In this document: one piece after another, positions 1 to 7,711 of the stretch
Layout of the letters: every line of letters starts with the position of its first letter
Numbering within the stretch: the stretch's first letter is position 1
From: JALYNX01 sp035292685
GTDB lineage: Bacteria; Actinomycetota; Acidimicrobiia; Spongiisociales; ZC4RG35
NCBI GenBank assembly: GCA_035292685.1
Contig: DATDPP010000022.1
Location: forward strand, 5,060-69,059
DNA: 64,000 nucleotides
Direction: 5' to 3'
The notes under the pieces: generated by a model
What the model was told of the DNA's origin: nothing
Seen by the model: the letters and a program-made list of their open reading frames with translations, nothing else
Database searches by the model: none
Position numbers and translations under genes: made by a program

Positions 1-657
1 TTCGATCTGATGAAAGACAGGGAGGTGGGAGGCGTCGATGGTATCCGTGCGATAGACCTTCCCGGGGACCACGACGTAGACCGGAGGCTGGTGCTGCTCC
101 ATCCAGCGGACCTGAACCGGAGAGGTTTGGGTCCGAAGCAGGACCTCGTCATCCGGGTCCCCGTAATCGAGGTACATGGTGTCCGATTCGAGCCGGCTGG
201 GATGGGTGGGAGGGGTGTTGAGGGCATCGAAGTTGTACCAGGAGAGCTCCGCTTCGGGCCCCGACGCCACCAGATAGCCGAGCCCGTTGAAGATGTCGAC
301 CACCTCATCGATGGTCTGCTGGATCAGGTGGAGTGACCCCTGAGGGAAGCCGATTGCCTCCAGGGTGACATCAATACGGTCGTCGGTGAGACGGTGCTGC
401 TCGTCGAGTAGGGCGAGGGCGGACCTGCATTGCGCGATCAAAGCCTCGATCTCGGTGGTGACAACATTGAGCCGGGCCCCAACGTGGGGGCGCTCCGCCG
501 CCTCTATCCCGCCCATGGCCCGACGTACCTTGCCCACCGCGGAGTTCTTGCCAAGAAGGGCGGTTTCGACCTTGTCCAGCTCCTCCACGCTGCCGGCGCC
601 CTCGATCCTGGGGGCGGCTTCGGAAAGGGCCTCTTCCAGCTCCGCGATCAGATCCAT
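1..657 (-). CDS. pheS: Phenylalanyl-tRNA synthetase alpha subunit (3' end outside window)
   Basis: The catalytic alpha subunit charges tRNA-Phe with phenylalanine as an alpha2-beta2 enzyme in the cytoplasm. The first 219 residues are visible: an N-terminal helical tRNA-binding segment (about residues 1-90), then the start of the class II core with the class-specific stretches HPSRLESDTMYL, RTQTSPVQVRWM and VYRTDTIDASHLPVFHQ (motif 2 region). The C-terminal half and the expected pheT lie beyond position 1. The ATG at 657 gives the normal N-terminus, MDLIAELEEAL. It lies 24 bases after the preceding methyltransferase gene, in the common order infC-rpmI-rplT-methyltransferase-pheS. The frame is open to the window edge. 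Confidence 0.96.
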   Translation of the reverse strand, partial: MDLIAELEEALSEAAPRIEGAGSVEELDKVETALLGKNSAVGKVRRAMGGIEAAERPHVGARLNVVTTEIEALIAQCRSALALLDEQHRLTDDRIDVTLEAIGFPQGSLHLIQQTIDEVVDIFNGLGYLVASGPEAELSWYNFDALNTPPTHPSRLESDTMYLDYGDPDDEVLLRTQTSPVQVRWMEQHQPPVYVVVPGKVYRTDTIDASHLPVFHQIE

Positions 658-681
658 GTCGGCGGCAGGTTAGGGCGCTCG

Positions 682-1452
682 CTATCGCTCGCCGTACTTG
701 GTACGCGGTACTTGGTACTTGGACAGGTCGTACATCACGATTGCAGCTGCCACCGCGGCGTTGAGACTCTCGACGTTTCCCGGCATCGGGATCGTGACGC
801 GCGAGGCGGTGCCATCCACCACTTCCTCGGGGAGTCCCGACGATTCCTCACCCACCAACACCGCATACCTTCCATCCCCCAGGTCGGAGGGCGCCATCCC
901 GCCTCGTGCCACCGTGGCCACAGGCTCGTATCCCAGGCTCACGAGATGGCCCAACGATTCGATGGGGATCACCTCGGTTCGGAAGTGCGCCCCCGCCCCC
1001 GCCCGGAGCACCTTTGGCGCCCAGGGGTCGGCCGTCCCCGCCGTGTAGCCGAAAGACCATCCGAAACCGGCCGCGGTGCGGATCATGGTCCCCACATTCC
1101 CCGGGTCACCCACCCCCCAGGCCACGACGATTCTCCCGGCACCGATGCTTGGGGGGTTCGGGATTTCGATCACCGCCACCGGGCCCTGGGGGCTCTTGGT
1201 CCCGGACACCTTGGCCAGCCCGGCACCGTCGACGAGCACCAGATCGATCCCCCGCCTCGACGCCAGATCCCGGCTTGGCTCGTCGCTCTCGAGGGCGAAA
1301 ACCACCAAAGGCGCCACATTGGCCAAAAGCGCCTCTTGCAGAAGGTGTGGACCCTCAATGAGGGTCTGGCCACGATTCCGGCGCTCCCGCACGCGATGAA
1401 GCCGGGCCGCATCCACTACCTGGCGGTTCTTCTGGCTGCGGACCGGCATCAT
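682..1452 (-). CDS. TrmH/SpoU-family RNA 2'-O-methyltransferase
   Basis: A SPOUT-class S-adenosylmethionine-dependent methyltransferase that 2'-O-methylates rRNA or tRNA. The exact target cannot be read from sequence. The family's knotted SAM site is visible: motif 1 around GDPGNVGTMIRTAAGFG, motif 2 VLVGEESSGLPEE and motif 3 IPMPGNVESLNAAVAAA. The N-terminal part resembles the RNA-binding domain of 23S rRNA methyltransferases (RLHRVRERRNRGQTLIEGP). The frame is open further upstream into rplT, but the tandem ATGs at 1452/1449 give a normal protein of 256 residues and sit just after the rplT stop, so 1452 is chosen. It is cotranscribed with rplT and pheS, as in many bacteria. Confidence 0.9.
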   Translation of the reverse strand: MMPVRSQKNRQVVDAARLHRVRERRNRGQTLIEGPHLLQEALLANVAPLVVFALESDEPSRDLASRRGIDLVLVDGAGLAKVSGTKSPQGPVAVIEIPNPPSIGAGRIVVAWGVGDPGNVGTMIRTAAGFGWSFGYTAGTADPWAPKVLRAGAGAHFRTEVIPIESLGHLVSLGYEPVATVARGGMAPSDLGDGRYAVLVGEESSGLPEEVVDGTASRVTIPMPGNVESLNAAVAAAIVMYDLSKYQVPRTKYGER

Positions 1453-1472
1453 GTTTTCGCCGCTCGGGCTGT

Positions 1473-1823
1473 TCAGCTCTGCTTCGAAACCTCGACGAGT
1501 TGAGCGAATGCCCCGGGGTCCTTCACCGCCATCTCGGCGAGCATCTTTCGGTCGACCTCGATCTCGTTGGCCCTCAACCCGGCAATCAACTGGTTGTAGG
1601 TGGTCCCGTTCTGCCGGGCCGCCGCATTGATCCGGGCGATCCACAGACGACGAAACTCTCCCTTGCGAGCCCGCCGATCCCGATAGGCGTCCTGCATCGC
1701 ATGCATGACCTGCTCGTTGGCGGTCCGGTATCGCCGGCTGCGGGAGCCCTTGTAACCCTTGGCCCGGTCCAGGACCTTCTTGTGCGATTTCTTGGCGTGA
1801 ACCGCGCGTTTCACACGTGCCAT
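1473..1823 (-). CDS. rplT: 50S ribosomal protein L20
   Basis: L20 is an early 23S rRNA-binding assembly protein of the large subunit. The 116 residues are the normal length. The basic N-terminal arm (MARVKRAVHAKKSHKKVLDRAKGY is the family start) and the globular C-terminal domain (RLWIARINAAARQNGTTYN) are both intact. It is the third gene of the infC-rpmI-rplT unit, 18 bases after rpmI. In other bacteria L20 represses this operon by binding the leader or intergenic RNA. The structured infC leader described separately is where such control would act here, which is inference. Confidence 0.98.
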   Translation of the reverse strand: MARVKRAVHAKKSHKKVLDRAKGYKGSRSRRYRTANEQVMHAMQDAYRDRRARKGEFRRLWIARINAAARQNGTTYNQLIAGLRANEIEVDRKMLAEMAVKDPGAFAQLVEVSKQS

Positions 1824-1841
1824 CTCATACCTCCTGGATCC

Positions 1842-2036
1842 TCAGCGACCGAGCAGCTTCTTGGCGGTCTTGGCGTCGCCGGGGGCGAGCTCGACCCGTC
1901 CCGCCCGACGGCGGAAGACGTGTTTGCCCTTGGCCAGCCTCAGATGGCCACGACCCGACTGGCCTCTCATGATCTTGCCCGAACCAGTCACCTTGATTCG
2001 CTTCTTGGCTCCGCTGTGGGTCTTCATCTTTGGCAC
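1842..2036 (-). CDS. rpmI: 50S ribosomal protein L35
   Basis: A small, very basic large-subunit protein of 64 residues, the usual length. The family pattern is complete: MPKMKTHSGAKKRIKVTGSGK at the N-terminus, then the RRAGRVELAPGDAKTAKKLLGR end. It sits between infC and rplT with short gaps of 18 bases on each side, the standard arrangement, and is presumably read from the infC promoter. Confidence 0.98.
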   Translation of the reverse strand: MPKMKTHSGAKKRIKVTGSGKIMRGQSGRGHLRLAKGKHVFRRRAGRVELAPGDAKTAKKLLGR

Positions 2037-2054
2037 AGCGTCCTCCTGTTTTGA

Positions 2055-2600
2055 CTAAGTCTCTTCGCTGCTCTCGGCGACGGCTCTTGCTTTTCTCGCC
2101 GGGGCCAGCACCATCGTCATGCTCCGACCCTCGATTTTGGGCACCTGCTCCACGACCGCCACGTCGGCCACGTCTTCTGCGAGGCGGTCGAGAAGGTCCT
2201 TCCCGAAACCGGGCCGTTCTTGTTCCCTGCCACGGAACCGAATCGTCACCTTGACCTTGTCCCCGTCCGCCAGGAATTCCATGGCCTTTCGCTTGGTGAT
2301 GTCGAAGTCGTGATCGCCGATCCGCACCTTCATGCGGAGCTCCTTGATCGTGGTTCGAGTCTGCTTCTTTCGAGCTTCGCGTTGTTTGACAGACTGCTCG
2401 TACTTGTATTTCCCGTAATCCATCAATCGGCACACCGGCGGTTTGGCGTTGGGTGCCACTTCGACGAGATCCAGATCGAGTTGCTCTGCGAGCCACATGG
2501 CCTCATTGAGTTTTTTGACTCCGATCTGGGAGCCATCCGGTGCGACGACACGCACCTCTTTCGCTCGTATCGCGCCGTTCACGCGGAGCTCGTTGGTGAT
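2055..2600 (-). CDS. infC: Translation initiation factor IF-3 (probable AUC start)
   Basis: IF-3 binds the 30S subunit, keeps the subunits apart and rejects poor start codons. The N-terminal domain (RVNGAIRAKEVRVVAPDG, LAEQLDLDLVEVAPNAKPPVCRLMDYGKYKYE), the linker and the C-terminal domain (ELRMKVRIGDHDFDIT, VTIRFRGRE) are complete. The first conventional start is a GTG at 2582, but that would remove conserved residues just before RVNG. The reading frame extends upstream through ITNELR to an ATC at 2600-2598. That ATC lies exactly 7 bases after a perfect AGGAGG at 2613-2608, and no ATG, GTG or TTG is available there. I therefore place the start at 2600 (181 residues). Rare AUU-type starts in infC are known in other bacteria and mediate autoregulation. 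Confidence 0.93.
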   Translation of the reverse strand: MTNELRVNGAIRAKEVRVVAPDGSQIGVKKLNEAMWLAEQLDLDLVEVAPNAKPPVCRLMDYGKYKYEQSVKQREARKKQTRTTIKELRMKVRIGDHDFDITKRKAMEFLADGDKVKVTIRFRGREQERPGFGKDLLDRLAEDVADVAVVEQVPKIEGRSMTMVLAPARKARAVAESSEET

Positions 2601-2613
2601 GCTGATACCTCCT
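2598..2613 (-). promoter_or_regulatory. infC ribosome-binding site with AUC start
   Basis: A perfect AGGAGG (complement of 2608-2613) is followed after 7 bases by ATC (complement of 2598-2600). Another ATC at 2606-2604 is only one base from the Shine-Dalgarno and is too close. IF-3 discriminates against non-AUG starts, so an AUC start would let IF-3 limit its own synthesis, as shown for the AUU start of Escherichia coli infC. The AUC function here is inference from spacing and frame. Confidence 0.75.
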
Positions 2614-2628
2614 GTTGAGTGCTAACGC

Positions 2629-2657
2629 AAAAAGCAGCAAGCGAAAGACTTGCTGCT
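2629..2657 (-). terminator. Intrinsic terminator/attenuator in the infC leader
   Basis: On the minus strand a perfect 9-bp stem (AGCAGCAAG / CTTGCTGCT, plus-strand 2633-2641 and 2649-2657) with a 7-base loop is followed directly by five U residues. This is a classic rho-independent terminator only 16 bases upstream of the infC Shine-Dalgarno. It follows ribH but also lies in the infC leader, so it could end upstream transcripts or act as an attenuator. An upstream segment around 2715-2727, read as GAAGCTGCTGCTTCC on the minus strand, contains GCTGCT. That can pair with the 5' arm AGCAGC of the terminator, so an alternative antiterminator fold is possible. Confidence 0.75.
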
Positions 2658-2790
2658 CATGACCGGTCGGGCCGGTCTGATGGACCGCGGCGCGCTATCT
2701 GCGGCCGGGTGGGAAGCAGCAGCTTCCACTCTTGCTATCGATTGTCGCCTCAACGATACCAGCGGGGGACGACCTATCACCATCCGGTTC

Positions 2791-3255
2791 TCAAGCCCCG
2801 CGCAACTCTCGAATGGCGGTTGCGCTGAGGACAGCCGCCTCCGCCGCCTCCACGCCCTTGTTGGCAGCACCCGCGCCGGAGCGCTCGAGCGCTTGTTGAT
2901 GTTCGTGCACCGCGAGGACGGCGTTCCCCACGGGAACACCCGTATCCAGGGCGACACTTGCGATTCCGGCAGTGGATTCCCGCACCACGATCTCGTAATG
3001 GTCGGTGTCTCCCTTGACCACGGCTCCGATGGCGATCGCCGCGTCGCAACCGCTTTCCACCAGCGTCTTGACGGCGACAGGCAACTCCAGGGCGCCAGGG
3101 ACCCGGAGCACGGTGATCTCGGTGACTTCCATCTCCTGCAGCCGGTCCAGAGCGCCCTGGAGCAGACGATCGGTGATCCCCTGGTTCCAAGTGGCAACCG
3201 CGACGCCGACGTGAAGACCGGCCCCGGACTTGGACCCTTCGACGACCCTAATCAT
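2791..3255 (-). CDS. ribH: 6,7-dimethyl-8-ribityllumazine synthase
   Basis: Condenses 5-amino-6-ribitylaminouracil with 3,4-dihydroxy-2-butanone 4-phosphate, the penultimate step of riboflavin synthesis. It normally forms an icosahedral or pentameric shell. The 154 residues are the usual length. Family stretches are clear: ATWNQGITDRLLQGAL, VPGALELPVAVKTL, AIGAVVKGDTDHYEIV (with the active-site histidine), TGVPVGNAVL. The ATG at 3255 overlaps the ribBA stop by ATGA. It is the last gene of ribD-ribE-ribBA-ribH. About 190 bases lacking a gene separate it from infC and hold the infC leader. Confidence 0.97.
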   Translation of the reverse strand: MIRVVEGSKSGAGLHVGVAVATWNQGITDRLLQGALDRLQEMEVTEITVLRVPGALELPVAVKTLVESGCDAAIAIGAVVKGDTDHYEIVVRESTAGIASVALDTGVPVGNAVLAVHEHQQALERSGAGAANKGVEAAEAAVLSATAIRELRGA

Positions 3256-4466
3256 GCCCCGGTGCCCAGATCCATCTGATGCCCCAACCGACTCGCCTTG
3301 GTCCTGAGATAATCCCGGTTCTCCTCGTTGGCCTCGATGGAGAGCGGCACCTGTTCCACGATCGAAAGCCCATACCCTTCGATGCCGGCCCGTTTTGTCG
3401 GGTTGTTGGTCATGAGACGCATCGAGCGGACACCCAGGTCATATAGGATCTGGGCACCCACCCCATAGTCCCGGGAATCAACCGGTAGCCCCAGGTTGAC
3501 GTTGGCGTCAACGGTGTCGAGACCCTCATCCTGGAGCCGGTAGGCCGCCAACTTGTGGAGGAGCCCGATGCCTCTCCCTTCGTGGCCTCTGATGTAGAGG
3601 ACCACTCCCCTCCCCTCATCTGCGACCCTGGCCAACGCCAGATCCAGTTGATCCCCACAATCGCAGCGGAGGCTGCCGAAGACGTCGCCCGTAAGACATT
3701 CGGAGTGGACACGGGTCAACACCCGCTCCCCGTCGCCGAGATCCCCCATCACCAGGGCGATGTGCTGGCGATCATCGATGAGGGATCGGTAGCCAACGGC
3801 ATTGAATATGCCGTGCTCGGTTGGGATCCTCGCTTCGACCACCCTCTCGACCAGCTTCTCCCGCTGTCGGCGAAACGCAATCAGGTCGGCGATGGTTCCC
3901 AACAGGAGCCCGTGCTCGTGTGCGAACTGCTCCAGGTCTCCGAGGCGGGCCACCGTGCCGTCGTCATTCATGATCTCCGCCAGAACACCAGCCGGGTACC
4001 GCCCCGCCAGTTCGGCCAGATCCACTGCGGCCTCGGTGTGTCCGGCGCGGCGAAGCACTCCTCCCGGCTCGTATCGCAACGGGTACATATGACCGGGTCG
4101 GGTCAGGTCTTCGGGCTTCGTCTCGGGGTCGACTACGGCTTGGATGGTCTTCCAGCGATCGGACGCCGATACCCCGGTTGTCGTCCCGACACGGGCGTCT
4201 ATCGACACCGTGAATGCAGTTCTGCGGATATCGGTGTTCCGGGCGACCATCATCGGTAGGTCGAGCTCGTCGAGACGATCGCCGATGACGGAAAGACAGA
4301 TGATCCCGCTGGTGTGGCGGAGCATGAACCCGATCTGAGCCTGGGTGGCCGTCTCGGCGGCCATGATGAGGTCGCCTTCGTTCTCGCGATCCTCGTCGTC
4401 GACCATGATGACCATCTCGCCCCTGGCAATGGCAGCCACGATCTCATCAATTGGCGCAAAGCTCAT
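3252..4466 (-). CDS. ribBA: Bifunctional 3,4-DHBP synthase / GTP cyclohydrolase II
   Basis: Supplies both riboflavin precursors. The N-terminal half (about 1-200) converts ribulose 5-phosphate to dihydroxybutanone phosphate. The C-terminal half (about 205-404) opens GTP. The DHBP synthase acidic loop DDEDRENEGDLI and the DARVGTTTGVSASDR segment are present. The cyclohydrolase zinc cysteines are in HSECLTGDVFGSLRCDCGDQ, with YIRGHEGRGIGL and DYGVGAQIL following. At 404 residues both domains are full length. It overlaps ribE and ribH by ATGA at each end, showing tight coupling. No FMN riboswitch was recognised upstream of the operon. Confidence 0.97.
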   Translation of the reverse strand: MSFAPIDEIVAAIARGEMVIMVDDEDRENEGDLIMAAETATQAQIGFMLRHTSGIICLSVIGDRLDELDLPMMVARNTDIRRTAFTVSIDARVGTTTGVSASDRWKTIQAVVDPETKPEDLTRPGHMYPLRYEPGGVLRRAGHTEAAVDLAELAGRYPAGVLAEIMNDDGTVARLGDLEQFAHEHGLLLGTIADLIAFRRQREKLVERVVEARIPTEHGIFNAVGYRSLIDDRQHIALVMGDLGDGERVLTRVHSECLTGDVFGSLRCDCGDQLDLALARVADEGRGVVLYIRGHEGRGIGLLHKLAAYRLQDEGLDTVDANVNLGLPVDSRDYGVGAQILYDLGVRSMRLMTNNPTKRAGIEGYGLSIVEQVPLSIEANEENRDYLRTKASRLGHQMDLGTGA

Positions 4467-5053
4467 GAGCCCGCTCCCAGGAGTCTCTCCACATATTTGG
4501 CGATGATGTCCACCTCGAGGTTGACCTGGTCGCCTTCCTTGCGCAAACCCAGGGTCGTCACCTCCAGGGTGTGGGGGATCAAAGCCACCTCGAAGTTGCT
4601 CGATCCCACCTCCGCCACCGTGAGACTGACGCCGTCGACCGTGATCGAGCCCTTTTCGGCGATGAAGCGGGCCAGCTCGGGAGGAACTTCGATTGTCAGA
4701 CGTCGGTCATCGCTATCGGCGACCACGGCGCGCACCCTGCCCACCCCGTCCACATGTCCCTGCACCAGGTGCCCATCGAAACGACCGTCAGAGACCATCG
4801 GCCGCTCCAGATTGACTGGGTCTCCCGGCAGGACCGCCCCGAAACTGGACCGTGACAGAGTCTCAGGGACAATCTCCACGTCGACCCTCGACCCGTGCAC
4901 CCCCACTGCCGTGAGACAGACCCCGTTCACTGCGATCGAATCCCCGACCATCAGATCGGCGAGAGGGCCGGCATCCACGGTGAGACGTCGGACCCCTGCC
5001 TGGTCCGCGACGTCGACGACCGATCCCTTGTGAGCCACGATTCCTGTGAACAT
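4463..5053 (-). CDS. ribE: Riboflavin synthase, alpha chain
   Basis: Dismutates two 6,7-dimethyl-8-ribityllumazine molecules to riboflavin plus the pyrimidine intermediate. The protein has two homologous lumazine-binding barrels: residues 1-90 start with the diagnostic MFTGIVAHKG, and about 95-185 contain HLVQGHVDGVGRV and KGSITVDGVSLTV. A C-terminal trimerisation helix follows. The 196 residues match the family. The ATG at 5053 directly abuts the ribD stop, and the 3' end overlaps ribBA. Confidence 0.96.
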   Translation of the reverse strand: MFTGIVAHKGSVVDVADQAGVRRLTVDAGPLADLMVGDSIAVNGVCLTAVGVHGSRVDVEIVPETLSRSSFGAVLPGDPVNLERPMVSDGRFDGHLVQGHVDGVGRVRAVVADSDDRRLTIEVPPELARFIAEKGSITVDGVSLTVAEVGSSNFEVALIPHTLEVTTLGLRKEGDQVNLEVDIIAKYVERLLGAGS

Positions 5054-6097
5054 CTACTCGAACTCGATTCTCAGGTCCGAGCCAACGTTACGCACGTCGC
5101 GGATATTCACCTCTCTGGCCTCGTCGATCGTCGAGAACGGGCCCGCCAACGGCCCGATTCCTACACCACCACCCACCTTCCCTGACAGGAAGAGCACCCC
5201 TCGGGTGATGACCTCGGAACGCCACCAGGCACCGGCCACCCGCGGGCCGCCCTCGAGCAGGATATCGAGGAGACCTGTCCCGGCAATGGCGTGAGCCGCC
5301 TCCATCGGGTCAGGATGATCCCCCTCCCCGGCCACCACCATCATCTCCCCCGACGGGATGTCGAGTGGTCGGGTCGCAACCACGAGAGGGTCGTGACGCC
5401 AGATTCTCGCCCCTGTGGGCAGGGGCTCGGCCCCGGCCAGGATCACGGGGCGGGGCTGGTGCTTGCCGGCCCCAGGATGACGGGCAGTGAGATCAGGGTC
5501 ATCGGACCGAAGGGTCCCCGCACCCACCACCACCGCATCCATCTCAGCACGAAGCAGATGGGCCTCCATACGAGATTCCTCCGAACTGATCCATTGCGAG
5601 GAGCCGTCGAGAGCCGCAACCGAGCCGTCGAGTGTCATAGCCATCTTGAGCGTGACACGGGGCAGACCGGTCCGGCGATGGTGGAAATACGCAGGGTCCA
5701 CGGCCTCGGCTTCCCCGGTCACTCCGCTAACGCTCACTTCAACATTGGCATCGGCCAGCCAAGAGACACCCTTTCCCGAAACTCGTTCGTCCGGATCTAT
5801 GGCACCTACCACCACCCGGCTGACTCCTGCGGACGCGATCGCGGTAACACAGGGCGGGGTGTTGCCGTGGTGGATGCACGGCTCGAGGGTCACATATAGG
5901 GTCGAGCCCTGGGCCCGGGCACCGGCCTGGTCCAAGGCCACGACTTCGGCGTGCGGCTTGCCCACACCCTCGTGTGCTCCCTCCCCGGCCACGTTCCCCT
6001 CCTGATCCACCACGACCGCGCCTACGCGTGGATTGGGATGGGTCTGGTGTCGGGTGGCGAGCTCGATCGCCCGCCGCATGTGACGGGCCTCGCCCAC
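5054..6097 (-). CDS. ribD: Bifunctional pyrimidine deaminase / reductase of riboflavin synthesis
   Basis: Catalyses the deamination and side-chain reduction after GTP cyclohydrolase II. The N-terminal zinc deaminase domain (about 1-145) shows HAEVVALDQAG and the PC-x-x-x-G-x-TPPC-type site within LEPCIHHGNTPPC. The C-terminal reductase domain (about 150-347) starts at VTLKMAMTLDGSVAALDG and is dihydrofolate-reductase-like. The start is a GTG at 6097, giving GEARHMRRAIELATRHQTHPNPRVGAVVV, the normal N-terminal pattern. It abuts the preceding response-regulator gene with no gap. Confidence 0.96.
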   Translation of the reverse strand: MGEARHMRRAIELATRHQTHPNPRVGAVVVDQEGNVAGEGAHEGVGKPHAEVVALDQAGARAQGSTLYVTLEPCIHHGNTPPCVTAIASAGVSRVVVGAIDPDERVSGKGVSWLADANVEVSVSGVTGEAEAVDPAYFHHRRTGLPRVTLKMAMTLDGSVAALDGSSQWISSEESRMEAHLLRAEMDAVVVGAGTLRSDDPDLTARHPGAGKHQPRPVILAGAEPLPTGARIWRHDPLVVATRPLDIPSGEMMVVAGEGDHPDPMEAAHAIAGTGLLDILLEGGPRVAGAWWRSEVITRGVLFLSGKVGGGVGIGPLAGPFSTIDEAREVNIRDVRNVGSDLRIEFE

Positions 6098-7027
6098 TTA
6101 TGCAGTGCGACGATCGATGCGGTAGGTGGAACCCGGCTGCTTCTTGGCAAATTCCTTCATTTCCACCGCAATCGCCGACGCCTCCCATTGTGTGGAGATC
6201 TCTCGCACGTCGGTGGACGCTACACCCAGAGACAAAGACACCACGGGGAAGGCGAAGCGCTCACCCCGACGGTCGACCACCTCGATATACCCTCGTAGGG
6301 CGTCTCCGGTGTCGTAGAGATCGAGAATCCCATCATCGAATCGCTCGATCACTTCCTTGCAAAACGACTCAGACATCTCGGGTGGGATGATCGCCACGAA
6401 GTCGTCCCCTCCGATGTGCCCGACGAACGCGCCTGTGATCCCCAGGTTCTCGGAGGCTTCGCGGAAGCACTTGGCACAGAAGCGAATCACTTCGTCGCCA
6501 CGCATGAACCCGTAGTGGTCGTTGAAGGCCTTGAAGTTGTCGAGGTCGCCGTGCACCAGGGCGTAGTCGCGGCCCGAAGCAATTCGCTCCTCGACCTCGG
6601 CGGTGATCTTGAAGTTCCCGGGGAGACCGGTGAGTGGCGAAAGGTCTCGAGCGGCCTGGGTCCGTCTCACGACGGCCCGCACCCGGGCGACGAGCTCGTT
6701 GATGTCGAACGGCTTCGTGATGTAGTCATCGGCTCCCAACTCGAGGCCACGCACCCGATCCTCGGGGAGGCCGCGGGCGGTGAGCAGGATGATCGGGATG
6801 TTGCCCGTGCTGGCCTGACTGCGAAGACGATGCAATGCAGTGAGCCCGTCCATGCGCGGCATCATGATGTCGAGGACGATCACATTTGGCGGGTTGGCAG
6901 TGGCCTTCTGGAGGGCATCTTCCCCGTCCACGGCGGTTTCCACCTCGAGCCCCTCCAACTCGAAGTTGACCTGGACAACCGCAAGGATGTCCGGGTCATC
7001 GTCCGCAATCAGGACCCGTTCGCTCAT
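6098..7027 (-). CDS. Response regulator with degenerate GGDEF domain (REC-GGDDF)
   Basis: A two-domain signalling protein. Residues 1-125 form a receiver with the acidic pocket DDDPD, the phosphoacceptor in VLDIMMPRMDG, the conserved Thr in LLTARG and Lys in YITKPFD. Residues about 130-309 are a GGDEF domain, with SPLTGLPGNFKI at its start and the signature read as GHIGGDDF instead of GG(D/E)EF. There is no RxxD inhibitory site in front of it. Whether it makes cyclic di-GMP or only binds GTP cannot be told. It is inserted between rpe (ATGA overlap) and ribD (no gap), so it is cotranscribed with riboflavin genes. No sensor kinase is nearby. Confidence 0.9.
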   Translation of the reverse strand: MSERVLIADDDPDILAVVQVNFELEGLEVETAVDGEDALQKATANPPNVIVLDIMMPRMDGLTALHRLRSQASTGNIPIILLTARGLPEDRVRGLELGADDYITKPFDINELVARVRAVVRRTQAARDLSPLTGLPGNFKITAEVEERIASGRDYALVHGDLDNFKAFNDHYGFMRGDEVIRFCAKCFREASENLGITGAFVGHIGGDDFVAIIPPEMSESFCKEVIERFDDGILDLYDTGDALRGYIEVVDRRGERFAFPVVSLSLGVASTDVREISTQWEASAIAVEMKEFAKKQPGSTYRIDRRTA

Positions 7028-7686
7028 TTCTCCTCTAGTGCCCTTCTTATCTCGACCACGGCGGCAAGGGGATCTTTCGCCTGGAATATCGCGGTTCCCG
7101 CCACGAACACGTTGGCACCTGCGTCCCTGGCCATACGTGCGGTAACGGGCGTGATACCCCCATCGATCTGAATATCGGTCCGCAATCCGCGCTCCTCAAC
7201 CCATTCTCTCGCCGCCGAGACCTTTGCCAGCACCTCCGGGATGAAGCTCTGCCCTCCGAAACCGGGCTCCACCGACATGATGAGAAGCACATCGCACAAT
7301 TCGAGGAACGGCGCCACCGCGGGGAACGGTGTTGCCGGGTTGCACACGAGGCCGAAATCGAGACCGTTCTCTCGCGCCATGTTGGAGGCTCGTGTCGGGT
7401 CGGGCATCGCCTCGATGTGCATGGTCACCAGATCGGCCCCGGCCTCAGCCAGATCCGGGAGAAAGGCATCAGGATTGGTCGTCATGAGGTGGCAATCGAA
7501 ATAGAGATCGGTCAGGGGCCGGATGCACTTGATCACCGGAGTTCCGAACGACACATTGGGGACGAAGTGGCCATCCATGACGTCGATATGAAGCCAGTCG
7601 ACAGAGGGCTCCACCTTCGAGATCTCGTCTTTGAGGCAACCGAAATCGGCGGCGAGTAGAGAAGGTGCGATCTTCACCGTGGGCAT
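7024..7686 (-). CDS. rpe: Ribulose-phosphate 3-epimerase
   Basis: Interconverts ribulose 5-phosphate and xylulose 5-phosphate in the pentose phosphate pathway. Ribulose 5-phosphate is also the ribBA substrate, which fits the neighbourhood. The 220-residue TIM barrel is complete, with IAPSLLAADFGCLKDEI, the metal/catalytic HIDVMDGHFVPN, MTTNPD, MSVEPGFGGQSFIPEVL and IQIDGGITP. The gene overlaps the response regulator by ATGA and lies 25 bases after rsmB. Confidence 0.97.
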   Translation of the reverse strand: MPTVKIAPSLLAADFGCLKDEISKVEPSVDWLHIDVMDGHFVPNVSFGTPVIKCIRPLTDLYFDCHLMTTNPDAFLPDLAEAGADLVTMHIEAMPDPTRASNMARENGLDFGLVCNPATPFPAVAPFLELCDVLLIMSVEPGFGGQSFIPEVLAKVSAAREWVEERGLRTDIQIDGGITPVTARMARDAGANVFVAGTAIFQAKDPLAAVVEIRRALEEK

Positions 7687-7711
7687 CCGACCCGATTGTA
7701 TGAGGGGCGTC

